A DNA stretch of 64,000 nt from Photorhabdus laumondii subsp. laumondii (GCF_003343245.1 NZ_CP024901.1:4836001-4900000); one strand, 5' to 3'. Shown: positions 50,758 to 61,588, counted from the first letter of the stretch. Numbers and translations are program-made. Notes: generated by a model not told the origin, from the sequence alone.

Positions 50758-51888
50758 TCAGGACTCCTTTATCAACTCAGAAGCGGCAATCGCACAACTG
50801 CGGCTTTTACTGGTACCGGCACGACCCAGTAACTCAAACCAATCGGTAGCTAACTCACAACCACATTCAGCAGCGGGATGCAGCACCGCCAAATCGCTCA
50901 CCACAATACTGTGTGCCGGGCTGGAAGTGATATAAGGTGATACCAGATGCAGAAAACCTGGCTTACCATAGGGTTGAACCGCCATGTTAGCGGTATCGCG
51001 AACATAGGTTCGGGCATAGACCGGCACATGAAAATGGTGATTTCGGCATTCAACATAAGGCACCGGATGCTCCACCGAACCGTAACCATCCCGGCACCGC
51101 TCGTCAGGAATACCCAGTTGTTCCCCTAAACGCTGATACAGTAAGGATTTTGGAATAGCTTTATCCGCGTGCGTTTTCCAACCGCCACCTAAAAAGACCA
51201 GTGATTCAGGATGCAACTGCACCGGCGGCAACCCCATGTCCTGCATCCGTTCCAGCGTGAACCACAAAAATGCAGGAAAGCCCAAGATCCGCACCGGCAG
51301 CCCTTGTGCCGCAAATTCTTGTAAGGATCGGATCACACCAAAAGGATCAAACTCATTGCTTTTTCCATTGTGGCGCAGTGCATAACAGGCTTGGTTTACC
51401 GGTGCATATTTGCACAGATATTGATCGGTATACGCGGTTCCCAACGTCACCATACCGGCAGGCTCATAGCTTAGCAGCAAGTAATTACAAGGCTGCTGCG
51501 GCGTATTCCAACCGTAATACTCGAAAATCCGTTCAACCATATTTTGAGCTGCACGCATACTACGTGCATCGTAACGCATACGGCTCTTTTGGCCGGTTGT
51601 CCCAGAAGAGGTCAGTTCCAATGCATTCCTACCCGTGGTACTGAGCAACAACTGGCGTTTGAAATAATTAGCGAAAATAGGCGGCAAACGCGACCAATCG
51701 TCCAGTTTCTCCAGTCTTTCCACTTCCAGACCGTTAGCCTTCAACCACTGAGAATAACCGGGAGTATTTTCACAGTGGTACAGCGTCAACTCACGCATGG
51801 CAGCATCAAATAATTGGTCGCAAACGCTATCGACCCGATAAGGATGATCAAGCGCGCAAAGGGCGTCAACATAAGCAAGAGAGGTCAA
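50758..51888 (-). CDS. LuxE-like acyl-protein synthetase
   Basis: 376 residues, the length of LuxE. The motif LELTSSGTTGQKSRMRYDAR (about 89-108) is the ATP-binding loop of the family, and LLSYEPAGMVTLGTAYTDQY and DGYGSVEHPVPYVEC follow in order. LuxE activates a fatty acid and passes it to LuxC. Here it is first in an operon with a LuxC-ligase fusion, a ligase and an acetyltransferase and without luxA, luxB or luxD, so the system is not for light. The one-base gap to the next gene suggests coupled translation. Confidence 0.85.
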   Translation of the reverse strand: MTSLAYVDALCALDHPYRVDSVCDQLFDAAMRELTLYHCENTPGYSQWLKANGLEVERLEKLDDWSRLPPIFANYFKRQLLLSTTGRNALELTSSGTTGQKSRMRYDARSMRAAQNMVERIFEYYGWNTPQQPCNYLLLSYEPAGMVTLGTAYTDQYLCKYAPVNQACYALRHNGKSNEFDPFGVIRSLQEFAAQGLPVRILGFPAFLWFTLERMQDMGLPPVQLHPESLVFLGGGWKTHADKAIPKSLLYQRLGEQLGIPDERCRDGYGSVEHPVPYVECRNHHFHVPVYARTYVRDTANMAVQPYGKPGFLHLVSPYITSSPAHSIVVSDLAVLHPAAECGCELATDWFELLGRAGTSKSRSCAIAASELIKES

Positions 51889-52842
51889 AAGTCGTCTCCA
51901 GAAATTAAAGAAAAAAGGGCATTTACTCCCTTAAAATAATAGGTACGTTATTTCAACCTCCGGCAAATCAATTCCGCCGAAGAAAAAATAATGACATGTT
52001 GAATACAACGCCTTAACCAAATAAAAACAGGTCACCGTTCTGGTAAAACTAACATTTAAATTTGTTAATTCCTTGTAAGAAAAATAATAAAAACATAACA
52101 ATTATGAATTAATAAACACTAATGTAATAAAAAATTTTATATTTAATAACCTTATCAACGAATTTGGACATCATTATTTATGCGTAAATAACAGGTGAAA
52201 AAAGTCTATAATCACTCATCAAATATGAATTTATAGTCAATATTTAACATTTGAAAAACAAATAGGATGCTGAGATCTCCATGATATTTACGCAATTAAT
52301 ATTTAGTATAATAATCAACAACGTTATTTCTTTATTCTCGTCAATTTCCCAACAGGTAAAGTCTCTAAACTTGAAGTAAAACCATCAAAAAGTTAAAAAT
52401 AAAAAACACATTTCTATACCCATGATAGAAATTTGCTTTTATATAATTAATTTACCTATCTTACTAATCATTCATGTTAATATTTCTTTATCAACCATTA
52501 TAACTCCCGGAAAGAATAAAATATTTCAATAACAACCAAAATAAGAATTGCCAATAAGCAATATTATATATAATGATATTTCAATAAAAAACCAAAAGTT
52601 TTTATTTTGCAAATATCTAAAATACACAAAATATAACACTTAATTTTAGCCGCAACCTCCATTTATAACACTATAAATATAACATTTATATTTATAATTG
52701 CCGATATCCATGCATTGCTTTACAATTTAACCAATAATTACAATAAAATATTATTTATTTTGTCAAGATAACAAAATAAAATTAACTAATATCTGACTCA
52801 TAATGTATTTCAATATTAACCCGATGAAATAATCACATTATT

Positions 52843-52969
52843 TATACCCTATGGATTTCAAGATGGATCGCGAGGGCAAGGGAGCGAATCCCCGGGAGCA
52901 TAGATAACAATGTGACCGGAATGAATGAGTGCAGCCAACAAAGAAGTAACTTGAAAGATAACGGGTATA
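52843..52969 (+). repeat. ERIC-type repeat (copy 5)
   Basis: Complete ~127-base copy with several changes from the others (GATCGCGAGGGCAAGG, GTGACCGGAATGAATGAGTG), so an older copy. Confidence 0.85.
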
Positions 52970-53317
52970 TTCCAAGCAAAGGTTTAAATCAGTGATACTG
53001 ATTAAAATATCTGCCAGACAAACTCATCCGAGTTTCGAATATGGACGAATATCAAAAATTATTTAGCCAATAAAATAACTCATATTTACAACAGATAACT
53101 ATATTTATAGTTAATATTCCCAAAACACAACTAAATGTTAAATAAAGATAAATTGCTTTTCATTTTGTTAAATTCACCTATTAACAGAAAAAACAGCCAT
53201 AAGCGATAGCAAAAAATCCCAACGCTGTTTTCTACGATACTTGTGTACGTCTACCTATACTTGCTACTGTTGCTCGGTTACAGCAGCGCCGTTGAGCAGC
53301 ATACTTCTGAATGAGAT

Positions 53318-53444
53318 TATACCCAATGGATTTCAAGATGGATCGCGACGGCAAGGGAGTGAATCCCCGGGAGCATAGATAACGATGTGACCGGGGTGAG
53401 CGAGTGCAGCCAACAAAGAGGCAACTTGAAGGATAACGGGTATA
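53318..53444 (+). repeat. ERIC-type repeat (copy 6)
   Basis: Complete copy, beginning TATACCCAATGGATTTCAAG and ending GGATAACGGGTATA, about 155 bases before the second tccC gene. Confidence 0.85.
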
Positions 53445-53600
53445 TTCCTGCTTATCCCCTGAAATCTTGCATACCGCTAGTATCTCAATAGAAAGGTTAT
53501 CCTCATTATATGGAGAAATGGAACTTAACATTCATTCGCTGCTGTGCAGATAAAAAATTATTTAACACCACAATGAGTTAACACCACAAAGAGGGAAATT

Positions 53601-56498
53601 ATGAACAACTTTGACCCCAAAATTTACCAACACACTCCCACTATCACTGTTCACGATAACCGTGGGCTGGATGTCCGTGAAATCCATTATCACCGAGCTA
53701 CCGCAGAAAAAAATAGTGATATCCGTATCACCCGTCATCAGTATGATGTTCTCGGACACCTGCACCAAAGTATTGACCCACGCCTGTATGACGCCTGGCA
53801 GAAAGATAGCTCGGTAAAACCCAATTTTCTCTGGCAGTATGATTTAACGGGCAGCGTCCTACGTACAGAGAGTGCCGATGCGGGTAATACTGTCACTCTT
53901 CATGATATTGAAAACCGTCTGGTCCTGACTGTAACGGCAACGGGTGTCAAGCAGACCCGGCAATATGAAGATAATTCTCTGCCTGGTCGTCTGCTATCCG
54001 TAACCGAACAAGAGCCAGACGAAAGGGCATCCCATATCACCGAACGTCTCATCTGGGCTGGAAACACGCCGGCAGAAAAAGAGCAAAATCTTGCTGGTCA
54101 GTATGTACATCACTACGATACAGCAGGAGCGACCCAACTGAATCACCTTTCCCTAACCGGAGCGGCTTTATCACAATCCCGTCAGCTACTGGTTGATGGC
54201 CAAGAAGCGGATTGGTTCGGCGATGATAAAAAGATCTGGGATAAGAAATTAAGTAACGATGTATACACCACCGAAAACAAGACGGATGCTACCGGCACTC
54301 TGTTGACACAAACCGATGCCAAAGGAAACATCCAGCATCTGGCCTATAATGTAGCCGGACAATTGAAAGGAAGCTGGCTAACGGTAAAAGGCCAAAAAGA
54401 GCAGATTATCATTAAATCCCTAACCTATTCAGCCGCAGGACAAAAACTACGCGAAGAGCACGGTAACGGTATCATCACCGAATATACTTACGAGCCGGAA
54501 ACCCAGCGACTAATGGGCATCACAACCCGTCGTTCAACTGATAGCAAGGCTTTACAAGACTTACGTTATGAATATGATCCGGTTGGCAACATAATCAGTC
54601 TCCGTAACGATGCAGAAGCGACCCGCTTCTGGCGCAATCAGAAAATGGTGCCAGAGAATATCTATACCTACGATTCCCTGTATCAGCTTATAAGCGCAAC
54701 AGGGCGCGAAATGGCGAATATCGGCCAGCAGAATCAGAATCTCCCCTCTACAGCACTCCCTTCCGATAACAACACTTATACCAATTACACCCGCACTTAT
54801 GCCTATGACCGTGGTGGCAACCTGACCCAAATCCGGCATAGCTCACCCGCGAGCCAAAACAACTACACCACAGACATAACCGTCTCGAACCGCAGCAACC
54901 GCGCGGTACTGAGTACCTTGACCACTGACCCGACCAAAGTGGATGCATTGTTTCAGGCAGGTGGTCATCAGGAGACATTACTACCGGGACAAAACCTAAA
55001 CTGGAATGCACGAGGTGAACTACAACAGATGACACCGGTAAAACGGGATAACCTCACTGACCGTGACAGCGACATAGAGTGGTATCGCTATGGCAACGAC
55101 GGAATGCGGCTGTTAAAAGTCAGTGAACAGCAAATGCAGAATATCCTCCAGCAACGACGAGTCGTTTACCTGTCAGGATTAGAACTACGTACAACACAAA
55201 ACGGTGATATCACGAAGGAAGAGTTGCAGATTATTACCGTGGGTGAAGCGGGTCGTGCGCAAGTGCGAGTTCTACATTGGGAAAGCGGCAAACCGGAAAA
55301 CATCAACAATAATCAGGTACGTTACAGTTATGGCAATCTCATTGGCTCCAGCCAGCTTGAGCTAGATAGTGATGGGCAAATTATCAGTCAAGAAGAGTAC
55401 TATCCATTTGGCGGTACAGCGCTCTGGGCCGCAAGAAACCAGACAGAAGCCAGTTACAAAACGATCCGGTATTCTGGTAAAGAGCGGGATGCCACCGGAC
55501 TGTATTATTACGGCTATCGGTATTATCAGCCGTGGGTGGGAAGATGGCTAAGTGCTGATCCAGCAGGAACGATAGATGGGCTAAATTTATATCGGATGGT
55601 CAGGAATAATCCCATTTCCTATCACGATAATAACGGATTACATCCAAATAGTAATAACAATGGACTAGAACGAAATCATCCACTTTACTATCTGGATTTA
55701 GCTGGAGTTTATTATAATGTCAACGATAAAGAAGCAATTTTATCTACACTTAAAAGAAGTTTTGCGGCAACTTCTTGGGGAAACAAAGTCAGTGATAAAA
55801 CACAAACAATACTTTCCGCCTCAGCAGAATATGGAAATTTAAAACACAAAAAACAAATGGAATATAATAACAAAAAGTTAAATGAGACATCTCCTGATGG
55901 TAAATTCAAATATGCGAAAACAAAATTACAAGATCAAGCGGCACATGCCGGGATCGCATTTAACCTGCACCCGATATCCGATAACGAGAAAGAAGGATGG
56001 ACATTTAATTATAAAGATGAATTTGTTAACTTAAAAGATAAAGAAAAATCCTTAGGAAAAGGAAAATTATTCCCTGGTGTCGAACTCCTGCCGGATAATC
56101 CAGAGCACTATAAAGTTCAGAATGTTAGCGAATTTATTTCTGGGATTGAATCCGCCTACAAAAATAATGGAGTAGAGTTACATCCATTTACATCATCATT
56201 AATTAAAAAACACATTCTTAAAAATGAAGAGGTTTTACCAATGATGGCGGGAATCGCGGGTCTACATGCTGAAGTTCAGGCAATGAATTTTAGATTTATA
56301 AAAGGTGATTTGGATAGTAAGGTAGAAATCGGCTCAAGAAGTAAACGGAGTTATGAAATAGACATGCTTGATTCATATATTTTTACTGAGCGTCTTACAA
56401 CTAAAGAAAAAGGGAAAGAATTCACTGCATGTTTTAATTGTACAGGTATATTGCAATGGCCAACGAGGGTTATGACAGGAACGATGAGGAGACAATAA
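53601..56498 (+). CDS. tccC6: TccC-type toxin-complex C subunit with deaminase-like C-terminal effector
   Basis: 965 residues from ATG 53601 (GAGGG upstream). The N-terminal ~680 residues are the same RHS shell as TccC1 (LRYEYDPVGNIISLRNDAEA, YAYDRGGNLTQIRHS, GLYYYGYRYYQPWVGRWLSA). The C-terminal ~285 residues are unrelated to TccC1. They end with HAEVQA (His889, Glu891) and ACFNC (Cys944, Cys947), the zinc-binding and catalytic pattern of the cytidine-deaminase-like superfamily, closest in layout to YwqJ-type toxin deaminases. The gene stands alone; partners for its RHS shell would come from other Tc loci. The number 6 is by position relative to tccABC and the ant genes in TT01 as I remember it. 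No neighbouring immunity gene is obvious. Confidence 0.85.
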   Translation: MNNFDPKIYQHTPTITVHDNRGLDVREIHYHRATAEKNSDIRITRHQYDVLGHLHQSIDPRLYDAWQKDSSVKPNFLWQYDLTGSVLRTESADAGNTVTLHDIENRLVLTVTATGVKQTRQYEDNSLPGRLLSVTEQEPDERASHITERLIWAGNTPAEKEQNLAGQYVHHYDTAGATQLNHLSLTGAALSQSRQLLVDGQEADWFGDDKKIWDKKLSNDVYTTENKTDATGTLLTQTDAKGNIQHLAYNVAGQLKGSWLTVKGQKEQIIIKSLTYSAAGQKLREEHGNGIITEYTYEPETQRLMGITTRRSTDSKALQDLRYEYDPVGNIISLRNDAEATRFWRNQKMVPENIYTYDSLYQLISATGREMANIGQQNQNLPSTALPSDNNTYTNYTRTYAYDRGGNLTQIRHSSPASQNNYTTDITVSNRSNRAVLSTLTTDPTKVDALFQAGGHQETLLPGQNLNWNARGELQQMTPVKRDNLTDRDSDIEWYRYGNDGMRLLKVSEQQMQNILQQRRVVYLSGLELRTTQNGDITKEELQIITVGEAGRAQVRVLHWESGKPENINNNQVRYSYGNLIGSSQLELDSDGQIISQEEYYPFGGTALWAARNQTEASYKTIRYSGKERDATGLYYYGYRYYQPWVGRWLSADPAGTIDGLNLYRMVRNNPISYHDNNGLHPNSNNNGLERNHPLYYLDLAGVYYNVNDKEAILSTLKRSFAATSWGNKVSDKTQTILSASAEYGNLKHKKQMEYNNKKLNETSPDGKFKYAKTKLQDQAAHAGIAFNLHPISDNEKEGWTFNYKDEFVNLKDKEKSLGKGKLFPGVELLPDNPEHYKVQNVSEFISGIESAYKNNGVELHPFTSSLIKKHILKNEEVLPMMAGIAGLHAEVQAMNFRFIKGDLDSKVEIGSRSKRSYEIDMLDSYIFTERLTTKEKGKEFTACFNCTGILQWPTRVMTGTMRRQ

Positions 56499-56583
56499 TT
56501 ATCCTGATGAATCTCTAATCTGAAAGGAATAACTGAGATTTATGACTAAAGTAAGAGTTTGAAGCGTCATCTCAAAAAACCAT

Positions 56584-56711
56584 ATATATTCTATGGATTT
56601 CAAGATGGATCGCGACGGCAAGGAAGCGAATCCCCGGGAGCATAGCAAACGATGTGACCGGGGTGAGCGAGTGCAGCCAACAAAGAGGCAACTTGAAAGA
56701 TAACGGATATA
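56584..56711 (+). repeat. ERIC-type repeat (copy 7)
   Basis: Complete copy between the converging tccC-type and P450 genes, with diverged ends (TATATTCTATGG ... AACGGATATA). Confidence 0.8.
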
Positions 56712-56814
56712 ACGCAGTGTTGCCGTCCTATTCTTGGGAATATCTGACGGAAAACTAAGTGAAAAATAGTGAGAAAGAAAAAAGAGGTGAAATTCTTATT
56801 TTCTATAAAATCTT

Positions 56815-57918
56815 TTATTTCTTCGATATTTTCAATGTAAACTTTGAACAACCGATGGCTAACGAGCCAACAGTGACTTCATGAATTTCAACATCATCAA
56901 GTTGATAACAAGAGAGTATTTTAGTTATCAACTGGCAGGTAAAATGTATGGCGATATTCATACCAATACACTTTTTCACTCCTACACCAAATGAAAGTGG
57001 GCAGCCTTCACGATCAAGCTGAAATTGGTAAGGATGGTCAAAAACCGTGGCATCGAAATTGGCTAATCCGGTATAAAACAGGACTCGATCGCCCTTATTG
57101 AAACAGCTATTTTTATATATCAATCTCTCTTTAAATACTCTATTTACCGCAAGAACTGGGCTAGATAAACGATAAGTTTCAGTAACAATACTTTTAATAT
57201 TATTTTCCGTCACCGTGATTACATGGCTTTTAATATAAAGAAATGTGGCAATGATCAATTGCATCGTCGTTTCATGAGCGGCAATAAATGTTACCGATAG
57301 ATCAGCCACAAATTTTTCAATATGGATCACATCCTCTGCCCCACCGTTGATGGTTATTTGCCGTAAAACTTGCTGATATATAGCAATAAAAGATTCCGCA
57401 ATCGATACAAAATGCGCTCTCCCACTCATGCTACCATCAAAGAACATACCGACATTCAGGGCATGAGCAGAAAAGAACGCCGAAGCTTTCAACCCCACTA
57501 AAGAAGCAGCCAATAAGTTATTCACTCCCCTTAGATGTTTTGCAGTCAAAAGATCACACTGTTTTAAAGGAGATAAAAGATCATTAGCGATGACTTCAAA
57601 ATTCATCTCATTAAATTTTCCACGTATAAAACTTACTGCATCAGTATTATATTTATCATCATTAAAAATGAGAGAATTATTAAGATAAAGAATGAATCTG
57701 GCAACTCTACTCTGATCTGACGCAGAAAATATTTCCAGCGGAATGCTCAACTTCTTTTTAGTCACATAATCCGAGTTCAGAAAATAAGAGCAGATATCAT
57801 ATGAATAGCAATGCCATATTGCTTGCTTTGCATCGTAAAAAAATCCCTTTCTCTCAGGATCACCTAATCTTACACTATCCATTTTCTTCTTATATTCATT
57901 TATTAAAACATTCATCAC
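56815..57918 (-). CDS. cytochrome P450
   Basis: 367 residues, at the short end for bacterial P450s. The haem-binding loop FGVGVKKCIG carries Cys317, the I-helix has AAHETTMQ with the acid-Thr pair for oxygen activation, and the K-helix ExxR is in ETYRLSSP. It is a single gene with no ferredoxin or reductase beside it, so electrons must come from elsewhere. It may tailor a metabolite, possibly from one of the nearby pathways; there is no evidence which. Start at ATG 57918 (MMNVLIN). Confidence 0.9.
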   Translation of the reverse strand: MMNVLINEYKKKMDSVRLGDPERKGFFYDAKQAIWHCYSYDICSYFLNSDYVTKKKLSIPLEIFSASDQSRVARFILYLNNSLIFNDDKYNTDAVSFIRGKFNEMNFEVIANDLLSPLKQCDLLTAKHLRGVNNLLAASLVGLKASAFFSAHALNVGMFFDGSMSGRAHFVSIAESFIAIYQQVLRQITINGGAEDVIHIEKFVADLSVTFIAAHETTMQLIIATFLYIKSHVITVTENNIKSIVTETYRLSSPVLAVNRVFKERLIYKNSCFNKGDRVLFYTGLANFDATVFDHPYQFQLDREGCPLSFGVGVKKCIGMNIAIHFTCQLITKILSCYQLDDVEIHEVTVGSLAIGCSKFTLKISKK

Positions 57919-57996
57919 AGATGCGCCTATGTAAATTTCATCTCTTTGAGTTATAAATTCTCACGCTATTTGACAATAAATATATTTATTGCCATC

Positions 57997-58123
57997 TATA
58001 CCCTATGGATTTCAAGATGCTTCGCGACGGCAAGGGCGCGAATCCCCGGGAGCATAGAGAACTATGTGACCGGGGTGAGTGAGTGCAGCCAACAAAGAGG
58101 CAACTTGAAAGATGACGGGTATA
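57997..58123 (+). repeat. ERIC-type repeat (copy 8)
   Basis: Complete copy, TATACCCTATGG to GATGACGGGTATA, upstream of the P450 gene. Confidence 0.85.
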
Positions 58124-58245
58124 AAAACCATAAGATATTTCACCGGCTATTATTTTTAGTCTGTTAATCCATTTATAATCAAGAGACCTTTTTTACCATT
58201 AATGGCTGACCTCACACTGATATAAACTCACCTCTTATTCTTATA

Positions 58246-58372
58246 TATACCCTATGGATTTCGAGATGCATCGCGACGGCAAGGGAGCGAATCCCCGGGA
58301 GCGTAGATAACGATGTGACCGGGGTGAGTGAGTGCAGCCAACAAAGAGGCAACTTGAAAGATAACGGGTATA
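58246..58372 (+). repeat. ERIC-type repeat (copy 9)
   Basis: Complete copy, about 120 bases after copy 8, same orientation. Confidence 0.85.
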
Positions 58373-58946
58373 AAAAATAAAACCGTTCTAACCTATATTC
58401 AGGCCACATAATTAAAAACATAACCTCTCAAATAACTCTGCCACATGCCCTCTATTTGTATTTCCATTACGTTTAACAACTCAAAATAATCACCATACAA
58501 AATTATCACATTGCTTTTTATTTTTAGTTCAATATGGTTACTTGTGCGCGTTTTTTAACATAAATCGTGATAAATATCACAAAATTTTTCCTCCCCCTAA
58601 AGACGAAAAATTAATTAAATCATTAAAATCAACATATTATAAAAATTCATCTCATAATGGCCTATTTTTCCTGCCTGAGATACCAACCCAATAAAATAGC
58701 TATTCAAACCATTTTCCGATTCACAATTAACCTTCATTTAATATTCATGTAAAACATTCATGATGATATACTTTATATTCTGTATTTTTACACTAATATA
58801 AAAACATATTATATATAATTTCTGACTATTACTCATCATAAATGAAATTAACCCATAGACAACAAACCATCCAGAATAGTAATAAAATACTGTGACTAAT
58901 AGATCAATAAAAATCACCCATTTTACCCATTAACCAGGAGTTAAAG
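58373..58946. other. AT-rich intergenic region
   Basis: About 570 bases without a coding frame, very AT-rich. It should contain the promoter of the small gene at 58947. Nothing else was seen. Confidence 0.4.
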
Positions 58947-59291
58947 ATGAGAGAATCTGAGGAAAAAGAAAAAGGGGAAATGCTTGAAATTAATAATCAT
59001 TATTTTTTCGTCATTAATCTTACCAATGAAAACTTAATCGGTGATGTGATTTGGAGCAGCTCTGGAAATACGAGCACTCTCAATGTTGATGGGTTAAATC
59101 CAGCAACCGCTTCACTTATCCAAGAATTCTATCCAGAAAGTTGGAAAAATGATTATTGGCAATGGACGGCAAAAGGGAGGAGATATCAATTAAATTGTTA
59201 TGACAATGATATCTATGTCGCTGTTGTAATTAGCGATTTTGGCATTAGTGTATTACCCACTGGCACCAGCCCGGATGCATGGAAATGGTAG
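58947..59291 (+). CDS. hypothetical 114-aa protein
   Basis: ATG 58947 has AGGAG seven bases upstream, and a strong terminator follows the stop, so this is probably a real single-gene transcript. The protein is acidic and Trp-rich (PESWKNDYWQWTAKGRRYQL) with no signal peptide or membrane segment. I do not recognise a family. Size and composition are like small immunity or effector-associated proteins, but no partner toxin lies beside it. Confidence 0.7.
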   Translation: MRESEEKEKGEMLEINNHYFFVINLTNENLIGDVIWSSSGNTSTLNVDGLNPATASLIQEFYPESWKNDYWQWTAKGRRYQLNCYDNDIYVAVVISDFGISVLPTGTSPDAWKW

Positions 59292-59385
59292 CTTTTCTTC
59301 CACTTCATTATTTATGTAAGAAACATGCATCATGTAGAAAATATTAATAGCACTCTTACATAAAGACAAGCTCGCAAGTCGACAA

Positions 59386-59420
59386 AACAAAGATCGTGAT
59401 GGCATCACGATCTTTGTTTA
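59386..59420. terminator. strong rho-independent terminator
   Basis: AAACAAAGATCGTGATG, one G, then the exact reverse complement: a 17-bp perfect stem flanked by A-run and T-run, so it can act in both directions. It lies 95 bases after the stop of the 114-aa gene. Confidence 0.85.
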
Positions 59421-59524
59421 ATCGAATTAAAATCTTACCCTGAAAAAATTCTTGAACTTTATTATCCACAATCTCAAACCCACCCTATGTTGTTCATTAC
59501 CCCAGATTACCAAATTAAGTGATT

Positions 59525-59651
59525 TATACCCGTTATCTTTCAAGTTGCCTCTTTGTTGGCTGCACTCACTCACCCCGGTCACATAGTTATCTATGCTCCC
59601 GGGGATTCGTTCCCTTGCCGTCGCAATCCATCTTGAAATCCATAGGGTATA
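59525..59651 (-). repeat. ERIC-type repeat (copy 10)
   Basis: Complete copy in the reverse orientation (TATACCCGTTATCTTTCAAG ... CCATAGGGTATA). Confidence 0.85.
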
Positions 59652-59934
59652 TACTACCATTCACAATCGGTACTCTAGGGCTTTTTCCTAATAATTATTC
59701 TTGTCCACTCGATCCTTTAAGGGATCTCGTCCCTAATTTTTAGCAAATAAAACCGAATCTTAGCAAACCTAATAAAATCACTAAACTTTTCGAACCCTCA
59801 GTATAAATAAAAGTAGAAAGTTCAGATAACCATCAGAATTTACTCTATATTTGCAACTCTATACTTAATAGAAAGAACAATTAAACATGAATAGGATAAA
59901 TACTCACATAAATTACTCATCCGTAATCATTTAT

Positions 59935-60636
59935 TTAGGATAAATTATTATCAGACAATCCCTCTTTCTCACTCCATTTTTTTAGTAATAATATTCTATC
60001 TTGGATATATTTTTCAGACAATACTTCCAGTTTCTCTATTTTCCCTACTTGTAACTTAAGAAAATTATGACTGAATTCACACCAAGAAACTAAAAAGAAT
60101 TCATTATTGAAAAAGATCGACAGTGGGCAGGTCGTCTTCACAATATGTGTATTATTTAAATCAATAAAAGTTATCACTATTTTTGATTTATGGTATATCG
60201 CCCTTCTGATATCAGATAACATTAAGTTATTATTTGTAACTTTGCTGTAACCTTCTGTTTTTACAAACATTGGCGAATAATATAGCTGATCACGCTGTTC
60301 TTCAGGCAACACTGCGGCAATCTTAGATATAAAGCTATGAGCAGATTTAGCCAAAACAACATCATTTTGTTCAATAACCCATTTATTGCCCAAAACTAAG
60401 GCATCAATTTCATCCATCGTAAACATTAAAGGAGGTAACATGAAGCCCGGCCGTAATATATAGCCCAAACCTGGCTCACCCTCTATATTTGCCCCCTGAC
60501 TGTTTAGTAAAGCAATATCTCGATAAAGTGTGCGCAAGCTTACATTTAAATCACTAGCGAGTAATTTACCACTGACAGGGTACCTTCTCTGTCTCAAGTA
60601 TTGCAATAATACGATAAGTCTTTCGGTTCTTGACAT
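59935..60636 (-). CDS. WYL/YafY-type transcriptional regulator with N-terminal HTH
   Basis: 233 residues from ATG 60636 (MSRTERLIVLLQYLRQRRYP), with AGGAG six bases upstream; the start five codons earlier would lie on that site. Residues 1-60 are a winged helix-turn-helix (SGKLLASDLNVSLRTLYRDI), followed by GYILRPGFMLPPLMFTMDEI, the usual linker, and a WYL-like C-terminal part in which the WYL residues are weakly kept. A ligand-sensing regulator is likely. Regulation of the nearby ant or P450 genes is possible but not shown. Confidence 0.8.
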   Translation of the reverse strand: MSRTERLIVLLQYLRQRRYPVSGKLLASDLNVSLRTLYRDIALLNSQGANIEGEPGLGYILRPGFMLPPLMFTMDEIDALVLGNKWVIEQNDVVLAKSAHSFISKIAAVLPEEQRDQLYYSPMFVKTEGYSKVTNNNLMLSDIRRAIYHKSKIVITFIDLNNTHIVKTTCPLSIFFNNEFFLVSWCEFSHNFLKLQVGKIEKLEVLSEKYIQDRILLLKKWSEKEGLSDNNLS

Positions 60637-60720
60637 TTCCGAACTCCTCATTTTAATAAAAATTAAATAGGATAAGGTTTTACTGAATAAATAATATTGC
60701 GTTACTAGCTAGTTACCCAA

Positions 60721-60846
60721 TATATCCGTCATCTTTCAAGTTGCCTCTTTGTTGGCTGCACTCTCTCACCCCGCCCACATCGTTATCTATGCTCCCGGGG
60801 ATTCGCTCCCTTGCCGTCGCAATCCATCTTGAAATCCATAGGGTAT
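60721..60846 (-). repeat. ERIC-type repeat (copy 11)
   Basis: Complete reverse-orientation copy (TATATCCGTCATCTTTCAAG ... CCATAGGGTATA) upstream of the WYL-type regulator. Confidence 0.85.
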
Positions 60847-61454
60847 AACTATCTATTCTTAATTATCTATTATGGAACAATATCGAGATTTCTCTATAAA
60901 ACCATCAACTCGAAATCCTATACTTAATATAGACCTCAATTGTCAGGATTGACGAAAATGCTATTGCCGTCTTACATAATTACCAAACTCTGTCAAGAGT
61001 AAATGTTCAATGCATTACGCCGAAACAAGGTTAAAGTAAATATCGAACATCAAACATAGCGCAAATATTTAAAATTTTAATATACTGCTAATTAATACAA
61101 AAAATAAAACTTACACTCAACAAGATAACTTATCATAAGTAAATTTACTATGTATTAATGATATAAGAAAACACAAATATTAAAGTCAATTTTCATACTG
61201 CCAGTTAATACCTCAGCAGAAAAATTATGGCTTTATTATTCTGACATATCGCTTCGTAATGCCTGGGAAGATGTTTTGATTTTATTACTAATGTAAAATA
61301 GCAGTGGAACTAAAAGGCATACCCAAATAGGTTTAACCTTAACTTCTGTTGAAAAAATAAATTTCTTTAGACAAGATGAATAATCCCTAGCTTATCTTTA
61401 ATTTATTTTTAATATCGAATAACAATATCTCAATTGGTTAATAACTTTATGATC
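60847..61454. other. AT-rich intergenic region
   Basis: About 600 bases between two ERIC copies. No credible gene and no clear RNA structure were seen. Confidence 0.4.
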
Positions 61455-61581
61455 TATACCCGTTATCATTCAAGTTGCCTCTTTGTTGGCTGCACTCTCT
61501 CACCCCGGTCACATAGTTCTCTATGCTCCCGGGGATTCTCTCCCTTACCATCGCGATGTATATTGAAATCCATTGGGTATA
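61455..61581 (-). repeat. ERIC-type repeat (copy 12)
   Basis: Complete copy, reverse orientation, just after the stop of antI, where it may form the 3' end structure of the ant transcript. Confidence 0.85.
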
Positions 61582-61588
61582 AAATCAA

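Larger units (their letters stand above)
51889..53600. other. 1.7-kb AT-rich intergenic region with two ERIC repeats
   Basis: No frame with a credible ribosome binding site and length was found. The stretch 51990-52840 is very AT-rich and must carry the promoter of the leftward Lux-like operon. Two ERIC copies (52843-52969 and 53318-53444) precede the second tccC gene. Nothing else recognisable. Confidence 0.5.
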
